A stretch of DNA of 21,347 nucleotides, from assembly GCA_029256645.1 (NCBI GenBank), contig JAQSXM010000008.1:1-21347 (forward strand). The letters run 5' to 3'. The notes below the pieces were generated by a model. That model searched no databases and was not told the DNA's origin. It saw only the letters and a list, made by a program, of their open reading frames with translations. This DNA is from Sporomusa sp. Lineage in GTDB: Bacteria > Bacillota_C > Negativicutes > Sporomusales > Sporomusaceae. Position 1 is the first letter of the stretch, and every line of letters begins with the position of its first letter. Shown here piece after piece: positions 6,569-14,348 of the stretch. The translations under genes and the position numbers were made by a program.

Positions 6569-6620
6569 AAACTGAAGGCGGAAAAACAGATAACTACTGT
6601 TTCTCCGCCTTCAGTTTTTT
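6569..6620 (+). terminator. Strong intrinsic terminator in the leader of the UroD/ABC cluster
   Basis: A 12-bp G+C-rich stem, ACTGAAGGCGGA (6571-6582) with TCCGCCTTCAGT (6604-6615), is extended inward by AAACAG/CTGTTT and followed by T6. It lies only about 40-85 nt downstream of the promoter at 6502-6530 and about 120 nt before the first start codon. It could be an attenuator or could end a small RNA of about 80 nt. No competing antiterminator is obvious. Confidence 0.8.
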
Positions 6621-6663
6621 ACTGTATAGATTATTAGAATTATATGACAGGGAATATACAGTA
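6620..6663. promoter_or_regulatory. 9-bp inverted repeat upstream of the UroD-family gene
   Basis: TACTGTATA (6620-6628) and TATACAGTA (6655-6663) are exact inverse copies 26 nt apart. They could be operator half-sites; no regulator is identified. Confidence 0.35.
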
Positions 6664-6738
6664 ACTGAAAATCATGAAAAAGAAATCCTATAAGAAATAG
6701 CAGTGAGTAATCAAAAAAAAGTAATGGAGGAATTTTAT

Positions 6739-7734
6739 ATGTCACAGACAAAAAAAGAATTGGTGCAAGCGGCACTAAATAATCAACCTGTGGAGCGTGT
6801 TCCAGTGGGGTTCTGGTTTCACTATCTGGCGGATGAGTCACATGCAAATGCATTTATTGATCCGAATCTTGCTAGCCAGAACATAGCCGGTCATCATGCT
6901 TTCTATGAAAGTTTTAAGCCGGATTTTGTAAAACTTATGAGTGATGGTTATTTTATTTATCCAAATGAAGGATTGCAAAAGGTAAGCTCAGTTCAAGATC
7001 TTAGAAATATTCGTCCTCTTGGACCAAACCATCCGTGGATTGAAAAACAGGTTGAACTCGTAAGGAATCTACAAGATATTTTTGGTGATGAGGTACTGAC
7101 CTTCTACAACATATTTGCGCCGGCCCGTTATCTAGAATGGTCGTTGCCTACTTATGAAAAAAATATTCTCGGTGACTTTATCGCAGAGGATAAGGAAGCA
7201 TTTAAGGTGGCGCTTGCAGTTGTGGCAGAGGACGTAGCTTCCTTGGCTAAGCGGATTATCAAAGACGGCGGTGCCGACGGTATTTATTTCAGTGTTCAGA
7301 ACATTGATGATGGTCGGATTACGAATTCCGTATATAAGGATGTCATTGAGCCAGGTGAACAAGGGGTTTTGGCGGCGGCCAATGAAGTGAGTGACAACAA
7401 CATTCTCCATATCTGCGGTTATGAAGGTCATCATAATGACCTTAATTGGTATACGGATTACAAAGCAAAAGCTTATAACTGGGCGGTCAAGGTTGAAAAT
7501 ATATCACTTGAGGCCGGTAAAAAAATCTTCGGTGGTAAAGCTGTTATCGGCGGTTTTGGTAATGCAAAAGACGATGTATTATACAACGGCACAGAGAAAA
7601 GCATTACTGACGAGACAACAAAAATTCTACAGAATGCTGGCCGCAGGGGCATCATCTTAGGCGCTGATTGCACGGTGCCGAGTAGTATCGATTTGGCCCA
7701 TTTAGAGTGGGTGCGACAAGCAGCTCGTTCTTAG
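6739..7734 (+). CDS. UroD/MtaA-superfamily protein (probable methyltransferase-like enzyme)
   Basis: 331 residues from ATG 6739, chosen because GGAGG (6726-6730) lies 8 bases upstream; the frame is open from 6703. The sequence resembles the uroporphyrinogen decarboxylase superfamily, including cobamide-dependent methyltransferases such as MtaA/MtbA (VERVPVGFWFHY near the N-terminus). His224 and Cys226 (HICG) with Cys311 (GADCTVP) match the H-x-C...C zinc site of the methyltransferase branch; true heme-pathway UroD lacks it. A thiol-methyl acceptor or donor reaction is therefore more likely than uroporphyrinogen decarboxylation, though this is inferred. No corrinoid protein or MttB/MtaB-type partner is in the window. 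It leads a cluster with an amino-acid ABC transporter, suggesting it acts on the imported compound. Soluble, with no signal peptide. Confidence 0.85.
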   Translation: MSQTKKELVQAALNNQPVERVPVGFWFHYLADESHANAFIDPNLASQNIAGHHAFYESFKPDFVKLMSDGYFIYPNEGLQKVSSVQDLRNIRPLGPNHPWIEKQVELVRNLQDIFGDEVLTFYNIFAPARYLEWSLPTYEKNILGDFIAEDKEAFKVALAVVAEDVASLAKRIIKDGGADGIYFSVQNIDDGRITNSVYKDVIEPGEQGVLAAANEVSDNNILHICGYEGHHNDLNWYTDYKAKAYNWAVKVENISLEAGKKIFGGKAVIGGFGNAKDDVLYNGTEKSITDETTKILQNAGRRGIILGADCTVPSSIDLAHLEWVRQAARS

Positions 7735-7808
7735 TCCTAATGATCAAATCTTTGCTAGCTGTGAAGATAATAGCATACTACCATGGTAACTAAAAGGAGG
7801 AAAACAAT

Positions 7809-8672
7809 ATGAATTTTATAAAATCAAAAAAAGTTCTTGGCATCGTTCTTACAACAATTATCGCTATAGGGCTGGTCGGTTGCGGGGGCGAGAAGGCTAC
7901 CAAAGGGAACGATGGTGGTCAGGGGCAAAAGGTTGTCCGTATCGCACATACACAGACCTATGTACCATATGATTTCGTTAATGATAAGGGTGAATCCGAT
8001 GGTTTTGAGGTGCAGGTACTTAAAGAGGTGGCAAAGCTTTTGCCGCAATATAAATTTCAATTCGTGCCGACCTCCGATGACGATTTACTGATTGGCGTGG
8101 AATCTGGTAAGTACAATGTAGGTATTAAGGGTGCATGGTATACTGAGCAACGCAAGGATAAATTTATCTTCCCGAAAGAGCCGGTTGGTGCTAGCATCAT
8201 CGGTTTTGCCTTCCGCAAAGAAAATGCAGATCAGATAAAGGATATCGAATCCTTTGCTAAATTCAGTGGAAAACTTGTGCCGATTGCACCACAAAACGCA
8301 CAGTATGCTGTCATTGACAACTTCAATAAATCCCATGCTGATAAACCAATCAAGCTCGTATCCTCTGAAGCGTTCACTATTGCCGATGCTTATACTTGGG
8401 TGCTTGAAGGCCGCTATGATGCATACCTGGATATTGATTTGAGTTATAAAAATAATGTTGAAAAAGAAAGCGGTCCCTACCACAATCTCGCTGATAAACT
8501 CTCTTATGTGCGTTATAAAGCGATCAAAACCTATCCGTTATTCAATAAAAAAGACCAACAGTTTGCTGATGACTATGACAAAGCTTACCAAAAGCTCAAA
8601 GAAAGTGGCAAAATTCTTGAATTAGAACAGAAGTATTTTGGAGAAGATGTTTTTCAATATGTAAAAGATTAA
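7809..8672 (+). CDS. Amino-acid ABC transporter substrate-binding lipoprotein
   Basis: 287 residues. A basic N-terminus, a hydrophobic stretch and a lipobox LVGC with lipid-attached Cys25 show a membrane-anchored lipoprotein. The mature part is a family 3 solute-binding protein (VRIAHTQTYVPYDFVNDKGE, DGFEVQVLKEVAKLLP, DDDLLIGVESGKYNVGIKGA). AGGAGG stands 8 bases before the ATG. It is the first transporter gene of the cluster, 74 bp after the UroD-family gene, and must pass its ligand to the permeases at 8691 and 9400. The ligand is probably an amino acid or a derivative; the family does not allow a closer call. Two aromatic residues in TYVPYDF may contribute to the binding pocket. Confidence 0.92.
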   Translation: MNFIKSKKVLGIVLTTIIAIGLVGCGGEKATKGNDGGQGQKVVRIAHTQTYVPYDFVNDKGESDGFEVQVLKEVAKLLPQYKFQFVPTSDDDLLIGVESGKYNVGIKGAWYTEQRKDKFIFPKEPVGASIIGFAFRKENADQIKDIESFAKFSGKLVPIAPQNAQYAVIDNFNKSHADKPIKLVSSEAFTIADAYTWVLEGRYDAYLDIDLSYKNNVEKESGPYHNLADKLSYVRYKAIKTYPLFNKKDQQFADDYDKAYQKLKESGKILELEQKYFGEDVFQYVKD

Positions 8673-8690
8673 AGTTGAGGAATGATAGGA

Positions 8691-9389
8691 ATGAGACCAT
8701 TTAATCCGCAATTTATCCTAGATGTCATACCAAATCTATTGCCGTTTTTGTGGGTGACATTGGCGGTAGTGCTGGGAACTGTATTTTTCGGTTCACTCCT
8801 CGGTTTCGTGTTATCATGGGCAAAACTGAGCCAGAAAGCGCGCTATCGCTGGTTGGCAGATGGCTATATCTATATCATTCGTTGTACACCGTCAATCGTG
8901 CTCCTGTTTATCATATTTTATGGTCTACCGAAGTTCTGGCTTGAAGTACTTGACACGGATATTAACGACTACGACAAGATTTTCTTTGTTCTAGTTACGT
9001 TTACCCTGTTATTTGCCGCACCGATATCTGAGGTTATGCGTTCAGCCTACGAGGCGATTGATCACGGGCAGTATGAAGCGGCAGTCAGCATCGGGCTTAC
9101 GCCATGGCAAGCATTTTACCACATCGTCCTGCCGCAGGCGACGGTCGTTGCACTGCCAAACTTCGGAAATTCTGTGATTGAGCTGATGAAAGAGGGTTCC
9201 CTTGCCTATACGATTGGACTCATTGATCTGATTGGCAAAGGGCAGCTCATCATTTCCCAGAATTACGGAGCCTATGCTTTAGAAACATATTTATCATTGT
9301 CTTTTATTTATCTGCTGCTTACGCTGGGGGTAGAAAAATCATTTTTACGTTTGGAACATGTATTTTCCCGGCAAAAGAAAGTAGTCTAG
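8691..9389 (+). CDS. Amino-acid ABC transporter permease (HisM/GlnP family), first subunit
   Basis: 232 residues from ATG 8691; GAGGA (8677-8681) gives normal spacing, while the earlier ATG at 8682 abuts it. Hydrophobic segments occur near residues 15-45, 60-85, 95-115 and 195-220. The EAA-type cytoplasmic loop (YEAIDHGQYEAAVSIGLTPW, then FYHIVLPQA) is the site of contact with the ATPase. It is an inner-membrane protein and probably pairs with the product of 9400-10110 as a heterodimer. It begins 18 bp after the binding-protein stop and ends 10 bp before the next gene, so it is co-transcribed with both. Confidence 0.9.
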   Translation: MRPFNPQFILDVIPNLLPFLWVTLAVVLGTVFFGSLLGFVLSWAKLSQKARYRWLADGYIYIIRCTPSIVLLFIIFYGLPKFWLEVLDTDINDYDKIFFVLVTFTLLFAAPISEVMRSAYEAIDHGQYEAAVSIGLTPWQAFYHIVLPQATVVALPNFGNSVIELMKEGSLAYTIGLIDLIGKGQLIISQNYGAYALETYLSLSFIYLLLTLGVEKSFLRLEHVFSRQKKVV

Positions 9390-9399
9390 GAGGCAGACG

Positions 9400-10110
9400 A
9401 TGGATATAAATTATCAGTTTTTAATAAAAACATTTTATCTTGTACTGGCGGCTGTGCCGATGACTCTCAACATCACGGTTGTATCACTCTTGATTGCCAT
9501 GCCGTTGGCGTTTTACTTGGCGGTCATCAGAATGCGTTCTGGGAAATATATCAAGCCGCTAATCAGCGCTTATATTACCTTTGTGCGTGGCACGCCAATT
9601 GTTCTGCAAATTCTTATCATCTACAGTATTCTACCAAGTTTCCTGAATAACATCGCAAAAACTTTTGCCTTGCAAGTCAATGTATTTGACTGGAATCCAA
9701 TCATTTATGCGTACATCATTTTTTCACTTAATACGACGGCACTTTTGTGTGAGGTGTTTCGCTCTGCGCTTGGCAGTATAAATAAGGGACAGCTAGAGGC
9801 CGCATTGTGTGTTGGTATGACGACCGTGCAAGCATATCGGCATATCATCATCCCCCAGGCACTAGTTGTAGCGATGCCGAATATATGCAACATTACGGTA
9901 AGGCTTATCAAGGGAACTTCCCTCGCATTCTTAATGACGGTTAAGGATATGACCGCTGTCGCCAAGATTGCAGCGTCTTATGGCTACAATTACATTGAAG
10001 CGTATATGGATGTTTTTATCGGTTATATTATTGTCTGCTCCATTGTGCAGATCCTATTCCACTTCGCGGAAAAACACGTCGGAAAGTTTCGTCTCATCAA
10101 GCAAAAGTAG
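9400..10110 (+). CDS. Amino-acid ABC transporter permease (HisM/GlnP family), second subunit
   Basis: 236 residues. AGGAGG lies 7 bases before ATG 9400. Hydrophobic spans are near residues 10-45, 55-75, 100-125 and 195-225. A conserved loop [21 protein letters not shown], followed by [11 protein letters not shown], is the EAA motif that docks onto the ATPase. It differs in sequence from the first permease, consistent with a heterodimeric channel of the polar amino-acid uptake type. The ATPase gene follows after 8 bp. Confidence 0.9.
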   Translation: MDINYQFLIKTFYLVLAAVPMTLNITVVSLLIAMPLAFYLAVIRMRSGKYIKPLISAYITFVRGTPIVLQILIIYSILPSFLNNIAKTFALQVNVFDWNPIIYAYIIFSLNTTALLCEVFRSALGSINKGQLEAALCVGMTTVQAYRHIIIPQALVVAMPNICNITVRLIKGTSLAFLMTVKDMTAVAKIAASYGYNYIEAYMDVFIGYIIVCSIVQILFHFAEKHVGKFRLIKQK

Positions 10111-10118
10111 GTGTAAAT

Positions 10119-10874
10119 ATGTTGAAAATCACAAATGTCCATAAAAAATACAACGATAATGAAGTCCTGAAGGGGGTTGATATCACTGTTGACAAAGGTG
10201 ATGTCATTGTCATCCTCGGACCGAGTGGCTCAGGCAAGACAACCTTACTTCGGTGTATAAACTTTCTTGATCGTGCCGACCAAGGCGAGATGGAATTCGA
10301 TGAATACCATCTGAAGCTGAATAATGCATCGACGAGCGAAGTGAGGAAAATCCGTCAGAAAACCGCATTCGTCTTTCAAAATTATAATTTATTCCAAAAT
10401 AAGACGGTATTAGAAAATGTCACGGCTGGACTTATCATCGGCCGTAATATGGAAAAGAAAGAGGCCGTTGCTCTTGCCTTGAAAGCTCTTGCTAAAGTCG
10501 GTCTATCTGATCGCGTGGATTTCTATCCATCCCAGCTTTCCGGAGGGCAACAGCAACGCGTCGGTATTGCGAGAGCAATTGCTGTAGAGCCGGATGTTAT
10601 CCTGTTCGATGAACCTACATCAGCTCTCGATCCAGAGCTGATCGGCGAGGTGCTGAGTGTCATCAAGAAGCTTGCTCAAGAAGGGACGACAATGATTATT
10701 GTAACCCATGAAATGAAGTTTGCTGCTGATGTTGCGACGCACGTCATCTTTATGGCCGATGGCAATATCATCGAAGAGGGGATGCCGAAAGATATATTCC
10801 AGCGCCCCAAGGAAGAACGCACGCGAAACTTTTTACGACGTATCCTGCCACCACAGGTGGAATACAATATTTGA
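10119..10874 (+). CDS. Amino-acid ABC transporter ATP-binding protein (GlnQ type)
   Basis: 251 residues, the usual length. Walker A is GPSGSGKT (residues 34-41), the Q-loop [10 protein letters not shown], the signature LSGGQQQR (140-147), Walker B VILFDEP (160-166) and the H-loop VTHEM. It couples ATP hydrolysis to transport by the two permeases on the cytoplasmic face. It is the last gene of the cluster; AGGTG precedes the ATG by 5 bases. No textbook terminator follows, only a palindrome at 10910-10947. Confidence 0.95.
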   Translation: MLKITNVHKKYNDNEVLKGVDITVDKGDVIVILGPSGSGKTTLLRCINFLDRADQGEMEFDEYHLKLNNASTSEVRKIRQKTAFVFQNYNLFQNKTVLENVTAGLIIGRNMEKKEAVALALKALAKVGLSDRVDFYPSQLSGGQQQRVGIARAIAVEPDVILFDEPTSALDPELIGEVLSVIKKLAQEGTTMIIVTHEMKFAADVATHVIFMADGNIIEEGMPKDIFQRPKEERTRNFLRRILPPQVEYNI

Positions 10875-10909
10875 ACTACGATAACGCTTTTTGCGGCAGG
10901 GGAAAACAG

Positions 10910-10947
10910 GGGACAGGCGAAGTGTTTCAAAACACCACACCTGTCCC
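10910..10947. repeat. Palindrome with GGGACAGG/CCTGTCCC arms after the ABC operon
   Basis: Outer arms GGGACAGG (10910-10917) and CCTGTCCC (10940-10947) and inner arms GTGTT (10922-10926) and AACAC (10931-10935) form an interrupted hairpin. No T-run follows. Its GGGGACAGG end resembles the repeats in 1076-2742. It may still lower read-through from the transporter genes. Confidence 0.6.
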
Positions 10948-10987
10948 TACGTTTTACATATTTGGTAAGACGAGGGTGTCTTTTTAA

Positions 10988-11266
10988 ATTGCTCAACGTC
11001 AATATAGTATGCAAGTGATACAATCTTTTATTCTGATAGGCTTTTTTATATGGCTTGGAGAAAATATAGCAACTTTCTTAGGTGCGTGGAAATATCCAGA
11101 CCAATTGGAAACATGGCAGCTGGTTCATGTTGGCAAGATAAGCTCGTGGTATCTCTTGGTTGTTATTAGTATAATCATTGTTGTTAATTTGAAACACTTC
11201 ACATATGGAGACGGAAAATCTAGCAAAAAATTTAACTGCAGAATCGATAAAAGTGGTTATACCTAA
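10988..11266 (+). pseudogene. DUF817-like membrane protein, C-terminal relic
   Basis: An open frame of about 92 codons runs from just after a stop at 10985 to TAA at 11264-11266. ATG 11009 has no RBS. The segment SFILIGFFIWLGENIATFLGAWKYPDQ, shown in full here only by its ends SFILIG and WKYPDQ, and then WQLVHVGKISSWYLLVV, resemble what I know of the C-terminus of DUF817 membrane proteins. Those are about 250-280 residues, so over half is missing. Two hydrophobic segments remain. The family call is from memory of conserved motifs and needs a profile search. A short intact membrane protein cannot be excluded, but the missing RBS and repeat-rich context argue for a relic. Confidence 0.5.
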
Positions 11267-11301
11267 AATCAGGGAAATCGTCGAACCATACCGATGAATC
11301 A

Positions 11302-11322
11302 AAGGGACGGTTTCTTGACTCA
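11302..11322. repeat. REP-like half element (GGGACGGTTTCTTGACTCA)
   Basis: It is related to the ends at 1363-1380 and 3766-3785. I see nothing further between here and 11450. Confidence 0.5.
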
Positions 11323-11453
11323 CTCTTAACTGGAATCATGGAGGGATAAGCTCATTGTAGGATGATAAATCAAGAGGCTATATCGTTAGTTGGGAAGGCA
11401 CGGGACCAGAATTAATAAACTTGTTTAATTGATTTAATTGGCGTAAAATAGGT

Positions 11454-11501
11454 TTCGCCGTTAGAGATGATACGCAGAACCGTATCATCTCTAACGGCGA
11501 A
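11454..11501. repeat. Perfect 21-bp palindrome with CAGAAC loop
   Basis: Arms 11454-11474 (CGCCGTTAGAGATGATACG core) and 11481-11501 are exact reverse complements around the loop CAGAAC. Degenerate or half copies sit at 6226-6270 and 3863-3893. It is followed within 5 bp by a second, unrelated hairpin with a T-run. Confidence 0.85.
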
Positions 11502-11505
11502 TTTT

Positions 11506-11540
11506 GAGATAACCTTCAATTGCAGGGTTATCTCTTTTTT
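11506..11540 (+). terminator. Intrinsic terminator-like hairpin
   Basis: GAGATAACC (11506-11514) pairs with GGTTATCTC (11526-11534), followed by T6. No intact plus-strand gene lies close upstream, so it may belong to the composite repeat rather than to an operon. Confidence 0.6.
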
Positions 11541-11631
11541 GTGATGAAATGGCAGTTCAGGCTTGCTTGACACAAGTCTACAGATGAAAGTTTATTTTCA
11601 CAATATCCCCTCTCTCGCAAACCATTTCTAG

Positions 11632-12939
11632 CTAAATTCGAGAAATACTTAATGATCGTGACTCGGCAACTATTTCCGGAAGTTTCAGAGAGACAGCAAC
11701 TTTGAATACTTGCTGTTCGCAATAAATAGAGCAATAACCGTGATATTTGGCTGTTAATGTTTTCACACTAGAAAGCCCGATACCGTGATCATCGCCACTT
11801 TTTGAAGATACGAAACTATCGCCTTGGCGCAGGATGGAGCCACTATATGAATTTGATATTTTAATTACAAGATGCCCTTTAGCTATGCTGGTCTTTATGT
11901 CAATATAACGCAATTGATCTCTAGGAACTTTGCCACAGGCCTCAATAGCATTTTCCATACAATTGCCAAGAATAATGCACAGATCTTGATCATCAATACC
12001 CAAATCATCAGGCAGATGCAGATTTGTATTCACAGCAATCTCTTGTTGTTTAGCTAATTTTAGGTAATGATTGATAAGGGCATCAGCAGATTGGTTGCAA
12101 CAAATTTTAGGGATAGCAGTGTCATCATATCGATTGCATAGCTGGCTTAAGTAATGCTCTGCAGCAGCGGAATTGTTCTTAGCTAACAGTTCTAGGGATG
12201 TCACAAGATGATGACGCAAGTCATGGCGCATTGTTTTCGCAGTGTTAATACTATCGTTTAGGTTGCGGTAATGCTCTCGTTGCAGAGCCAGTTGTTTTTC
12301 TGCTTGCTGGTTACGTCTTGTCTGGTCAATTGCCGTGGTAATCAGATAATAGGTAAAAATAATCAACAAAGTACTAACTGCTAGAGGAATAAAATTATCT
12401 AGCAAATAAGATCTTTTCACCCCATAAAATGCCAGCAGCACAAATGACAATAGTGGAAAACAGGTAAAACTGAAATTTCTCTGATCGATAATCTCAATAA
12501 TATTGCTAACATGGGGTGATACATATTTTTTTATCAAAGGCAAAGATGCTAATTCAAGTACAAGACCTATTAAAGTTAAACCACCCCAAAAATGGTTAAA
12601 GAATAATTGCTCTAGAAAGAAAAAGATAAGAAAATTAAACTGGGAAAGTGAAAAAGTCATAAAAAAGACAAAAAGCTTAGCATGAATTGTTTCTTTAAAA
12701 ATCAGTGCGCAAGGGATTATATATAATGAGCCCAGTATGTAGCCAAGCAAAAAGGGATCAGGGATAATTGATTTCAAAATGCCGCGTAAAAAGTAAATAG
12801 TGATCCAGGTAACAGTTAAGGCAGTCATTTGAAACCAGAAAGGACGCTTTGGAGTTAAAAATGTATAAAACAGCAAAATATTTGTTATTAAAAATACAGC
12901 TCTGCTCAAATTAATTAGTAGTATCGTATTGTCTAGCAA
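11632..12939 (-). CDS. GHKL sensor histidine kinase (AgrC-like)
   Basis: The frame is open from ATG 12963 (443 residues), but the better start is TTG 12939 (435 residues), since GGGGAG lies 6 bases before it and the ATG has no RBS. The first roughly 210 residues hold six or seven hydrophobic spans forming a membrane sensor. Numbered from 12963, the H-box MRHDLRHH is at 245-252 with His247 the likely phosphorylation site, the N-box NCMENAIEAC at 334-343 and the G-box GIGL at 384-387. This is the layout of peptide-sensing kinases such as AgrC. It is divergent from the LytTR regulator at 13202, its probable partner. The signal is unknown, and no AgrB/AgrD genes are recognised nearby. Confidence 0.9.
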   Translation of the reverse strand: MLDNTILLINLSRAVFLITNILLFYTFLTPKRPFWFQMTALTVTWITIYFLRGILKSIIPDPFLLGYILGSLYIIPCALIFKETIHAKLFVFFMTFSLSQFNFLIFFFLEQLFFNHFWGGLTLIGLVLELASLPLIKKYVSPHVSNIIEIIDQRNFSFTCFPLLSFVLLAFYGVKRSYLLDNFIPLAVSTLLIIFTYYLITTAIDQTRRNQQAEKQLALQREHYRNLNDSINTAKTMRHDLRHHLVTSLELLAKNNSAAAEHYLSQLCNRYDDTAIPKICCNQSADALINHYLKLAKQQEIAVNTNLHLPDDLGIDDQDLCIILGNCMENAIEACGKVPRDQLRYIDIKTSIAKGHLVIKISNSYSGSILRQGDSFVSSKSGDDHGIGLSSVKTLTAKYHGYCSIYCEQQVFKVAVSLKLPEIVAESRSLSISRI

Positions 12940-13201
12940 TATAATCTCCCCTATTACCTGCATATTAAATTAAATTGTAGATTGTAAGATTGAAATGTAA
13001 ACATCAAGTGAAATGGTTAAAGTAGCATAGTGAGCATTACATGATTTTTGATAATTCTTCTTCAAAACATGCTGTGTGCGGGTTTAGCCTCTTAGAAGGA
13101 TTATCTATATTACTGCAGAAAATATTGTATAATTAGTGTATTTCAGGTATGAAAATTAACAGAGCGTCAGTTAGATGAATCTGGTTACGAGGTGGCAACA
13201 T

Positions 13202-13924
13202 ATGCTAATCATCGCGATTTGTGACGATAATGCTGCAGACAGAAGAAAGCTGCATGAAACGATTAAAAACTATTTGGGGCAGCAGGGTATCAAAGCTAAA
13301 TTCTTTGCTTACGATAATCCAGACAAACTAAATTCAGTTATCGAGAGTAATATGATGCGTTTTGACATCATATTTCTGGATATTATTATGGACGAGATGA
13401 ATGGAATAACATGTGCACGGATAATCCGTAAACAGGACAAATTAGTTAACATTATATTTCTGACAAGTTCAACAGACTATGTTTATGAAGGATACGAAGT
13501 CAACGCAACGGGTTATCTGGTAAAACCGATAAAGATAGATCAGTTAGCTCGGGTTATGGAAAGGGCAATAGCCCAGATCGAAAATGTAGAGAAAGCAAGT
13601 ATTTGTATCACTTGCCGCGGTGTAACTCAAAGAATACCGACAAGTAATATCCTTTATTTGGAAAGTGAGAATAATAAAGTTAATATTGTTTTAGCAAAAA
13701 CAGAGGAAAAAATAAGCGTTTATACTAAACTGGACGAATTTGAACAAATTCTGCTTTCAAACCCATTTATCCGATCACACAAGAGCTTTTTGGTCAATTT
13801 CTTATATATCGAGAAATATGAAAATGATAGATTTGAATTAAATAATGGAAAAGTCATACCAATTAGTCGAAAAAATAAAGATAAAGCAAGAGAGTCCTTT
13901 TACAATCTTCTAAATAACTTATAG
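13202..13924 (+). CDS. LytTR-family response regulator (AgrA/LytR-like)
   Basis: 240 residues from ATG 13202, chosen for GAGGTGG (13189-13195) upstream; an open extension to 13175 has no RBS. The receiver domain has acidic Asp8/Asp9, phospho-acceptor Asp60 (IIFLDIIMDEMNG), Thr88 and Lys108 (LVKP). The LytTR DNA-binding domain covers about residues 140-235 (ILYLESENNKVNIVL, FIRSHKSFLVN, IPISRKNKDKARE). Phosphorylation by the divergent kinase is expected. Its target is unknown; the two-partner secretion operon downstream in the same direction is one candidate, and the kinase/regulator intergenic region (12940-13201) another. A TATAAT at 13128-13133 may be its -10, with a poor -35. Confidence 0.92.
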   Translation: MLIIAICDDNAADRRKLHETIKNYLGQQGIKAKFFAYDNPDKLNSVIESNMMRFDIIFLDIIMDEMNGITCARIIRKQDKLVNIIFLTSSTDYVYEGYEVNATGYLVKPIKIDQLARVMERAIAQIENVEKASICITCRGVTQRIPTSNILYLESENNKVNIVLAKTEEKISVYTKLDEFEQILLSNPFIRSHKSFLVNFLYIEKYENDRFELNNGKVIPISRKNKDKARESFYNLLNNL

Positions 13925-13934
13925 TCAGTATTAT

Positions 13935-13963
13935 GCCATGTGTCATTAGATACATGGCTTTTT
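13935..13963 (+). terminator. Terminator after the LytTR regulator
   Basis: GCCATGT (13935-13941) pairs with ACATGGC (13952-13958), followed by five T. It separates the regulator from the secretion operon, so the latter should have its own promoter in 13964-14150; I see no clear one. Confidence 0.75.
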
Positions 13964-14154
13964 ATTCTTTTTCTTCCTATCTTCGCCAATTTCACCAAAA
14001 AACCTGCAATTTTCCCTATACGGAATTAATAACTGTAAGATTTAGCTAAAATTAATATGATTACGGACTGCAGTACTTGCAATCTAATTTGCAAAAGGGG
14101 CGCTGTATCCATTAAGAAAGCAGTTACTATGGAAGAAAATGAGGAGGATCAGAT

Positions 14155-14335
14155 TTGTTTACCATTTCTAAACAACTAAACAAGCTGCTGGCCTCTTTTC
14201 TGGCGTATAGTGCTGACTATACTTTTATTTTGGTTTGCCTATACCAAAGGTAGATATCAGCAATCGGTTTATTTGTTAGTATGGAATTTAATGGAAATTA
14301 TGCAACTTCTCGCTTCTCATTTTTCACTACATTAA
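14155..14335 (+). pseudogene. Small membrane-protein-like reading frame upstream of tpsA, probably frameshifted
   Basis: GAGGAGG (14141-14147) stands 7 bases before TTG 14155, which opens MFTISKQLNKLLASFLAYS and ends at TAG 14251. From about 14195 the +1 frame instead reads FWRIVLTILLFWFAYTKGR and continues through VYLLVWNLMEIMQLLASHF to TAA 14333-14335, overlapping the tpsA RBS. Joined, these make a peptide of about 60 residues with one strong hydrophobic span. The join requires one indel or a programmed shift. The alternative is that only the 32-residue first frame is expressed. No family is recognised. The leader before it (13964-14140) shows no other gene. Confidence 0.35.
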
Positions 14336-14348
14336 GGAGGTATTCCCT

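Noticed and set aside
6502..6620. T-box or other known riboswitch upstream of the UroD/ABC cluster
   Set aside because: The leader before the terminator is only about 30-50 nt and lacks a T-box sequence or any aptamer I recognise.
14030..14040. LytTR/AgrA binding box (ACAGTTA on the minus strand) upstream of tpsA
   Set aside because: A single half-site; I found no second copy at the expected spacing, so it is not above chance in AT-rich sequence.
14155..14253. AgrD-like autoinducing peptide for the nearby AgrC-like kinase
   Set aside because: The 32-residue frame has a Cys near its end but lacks the acidic C-terminal tail typical of AgrD, and no AgrB protease gene is in the window.
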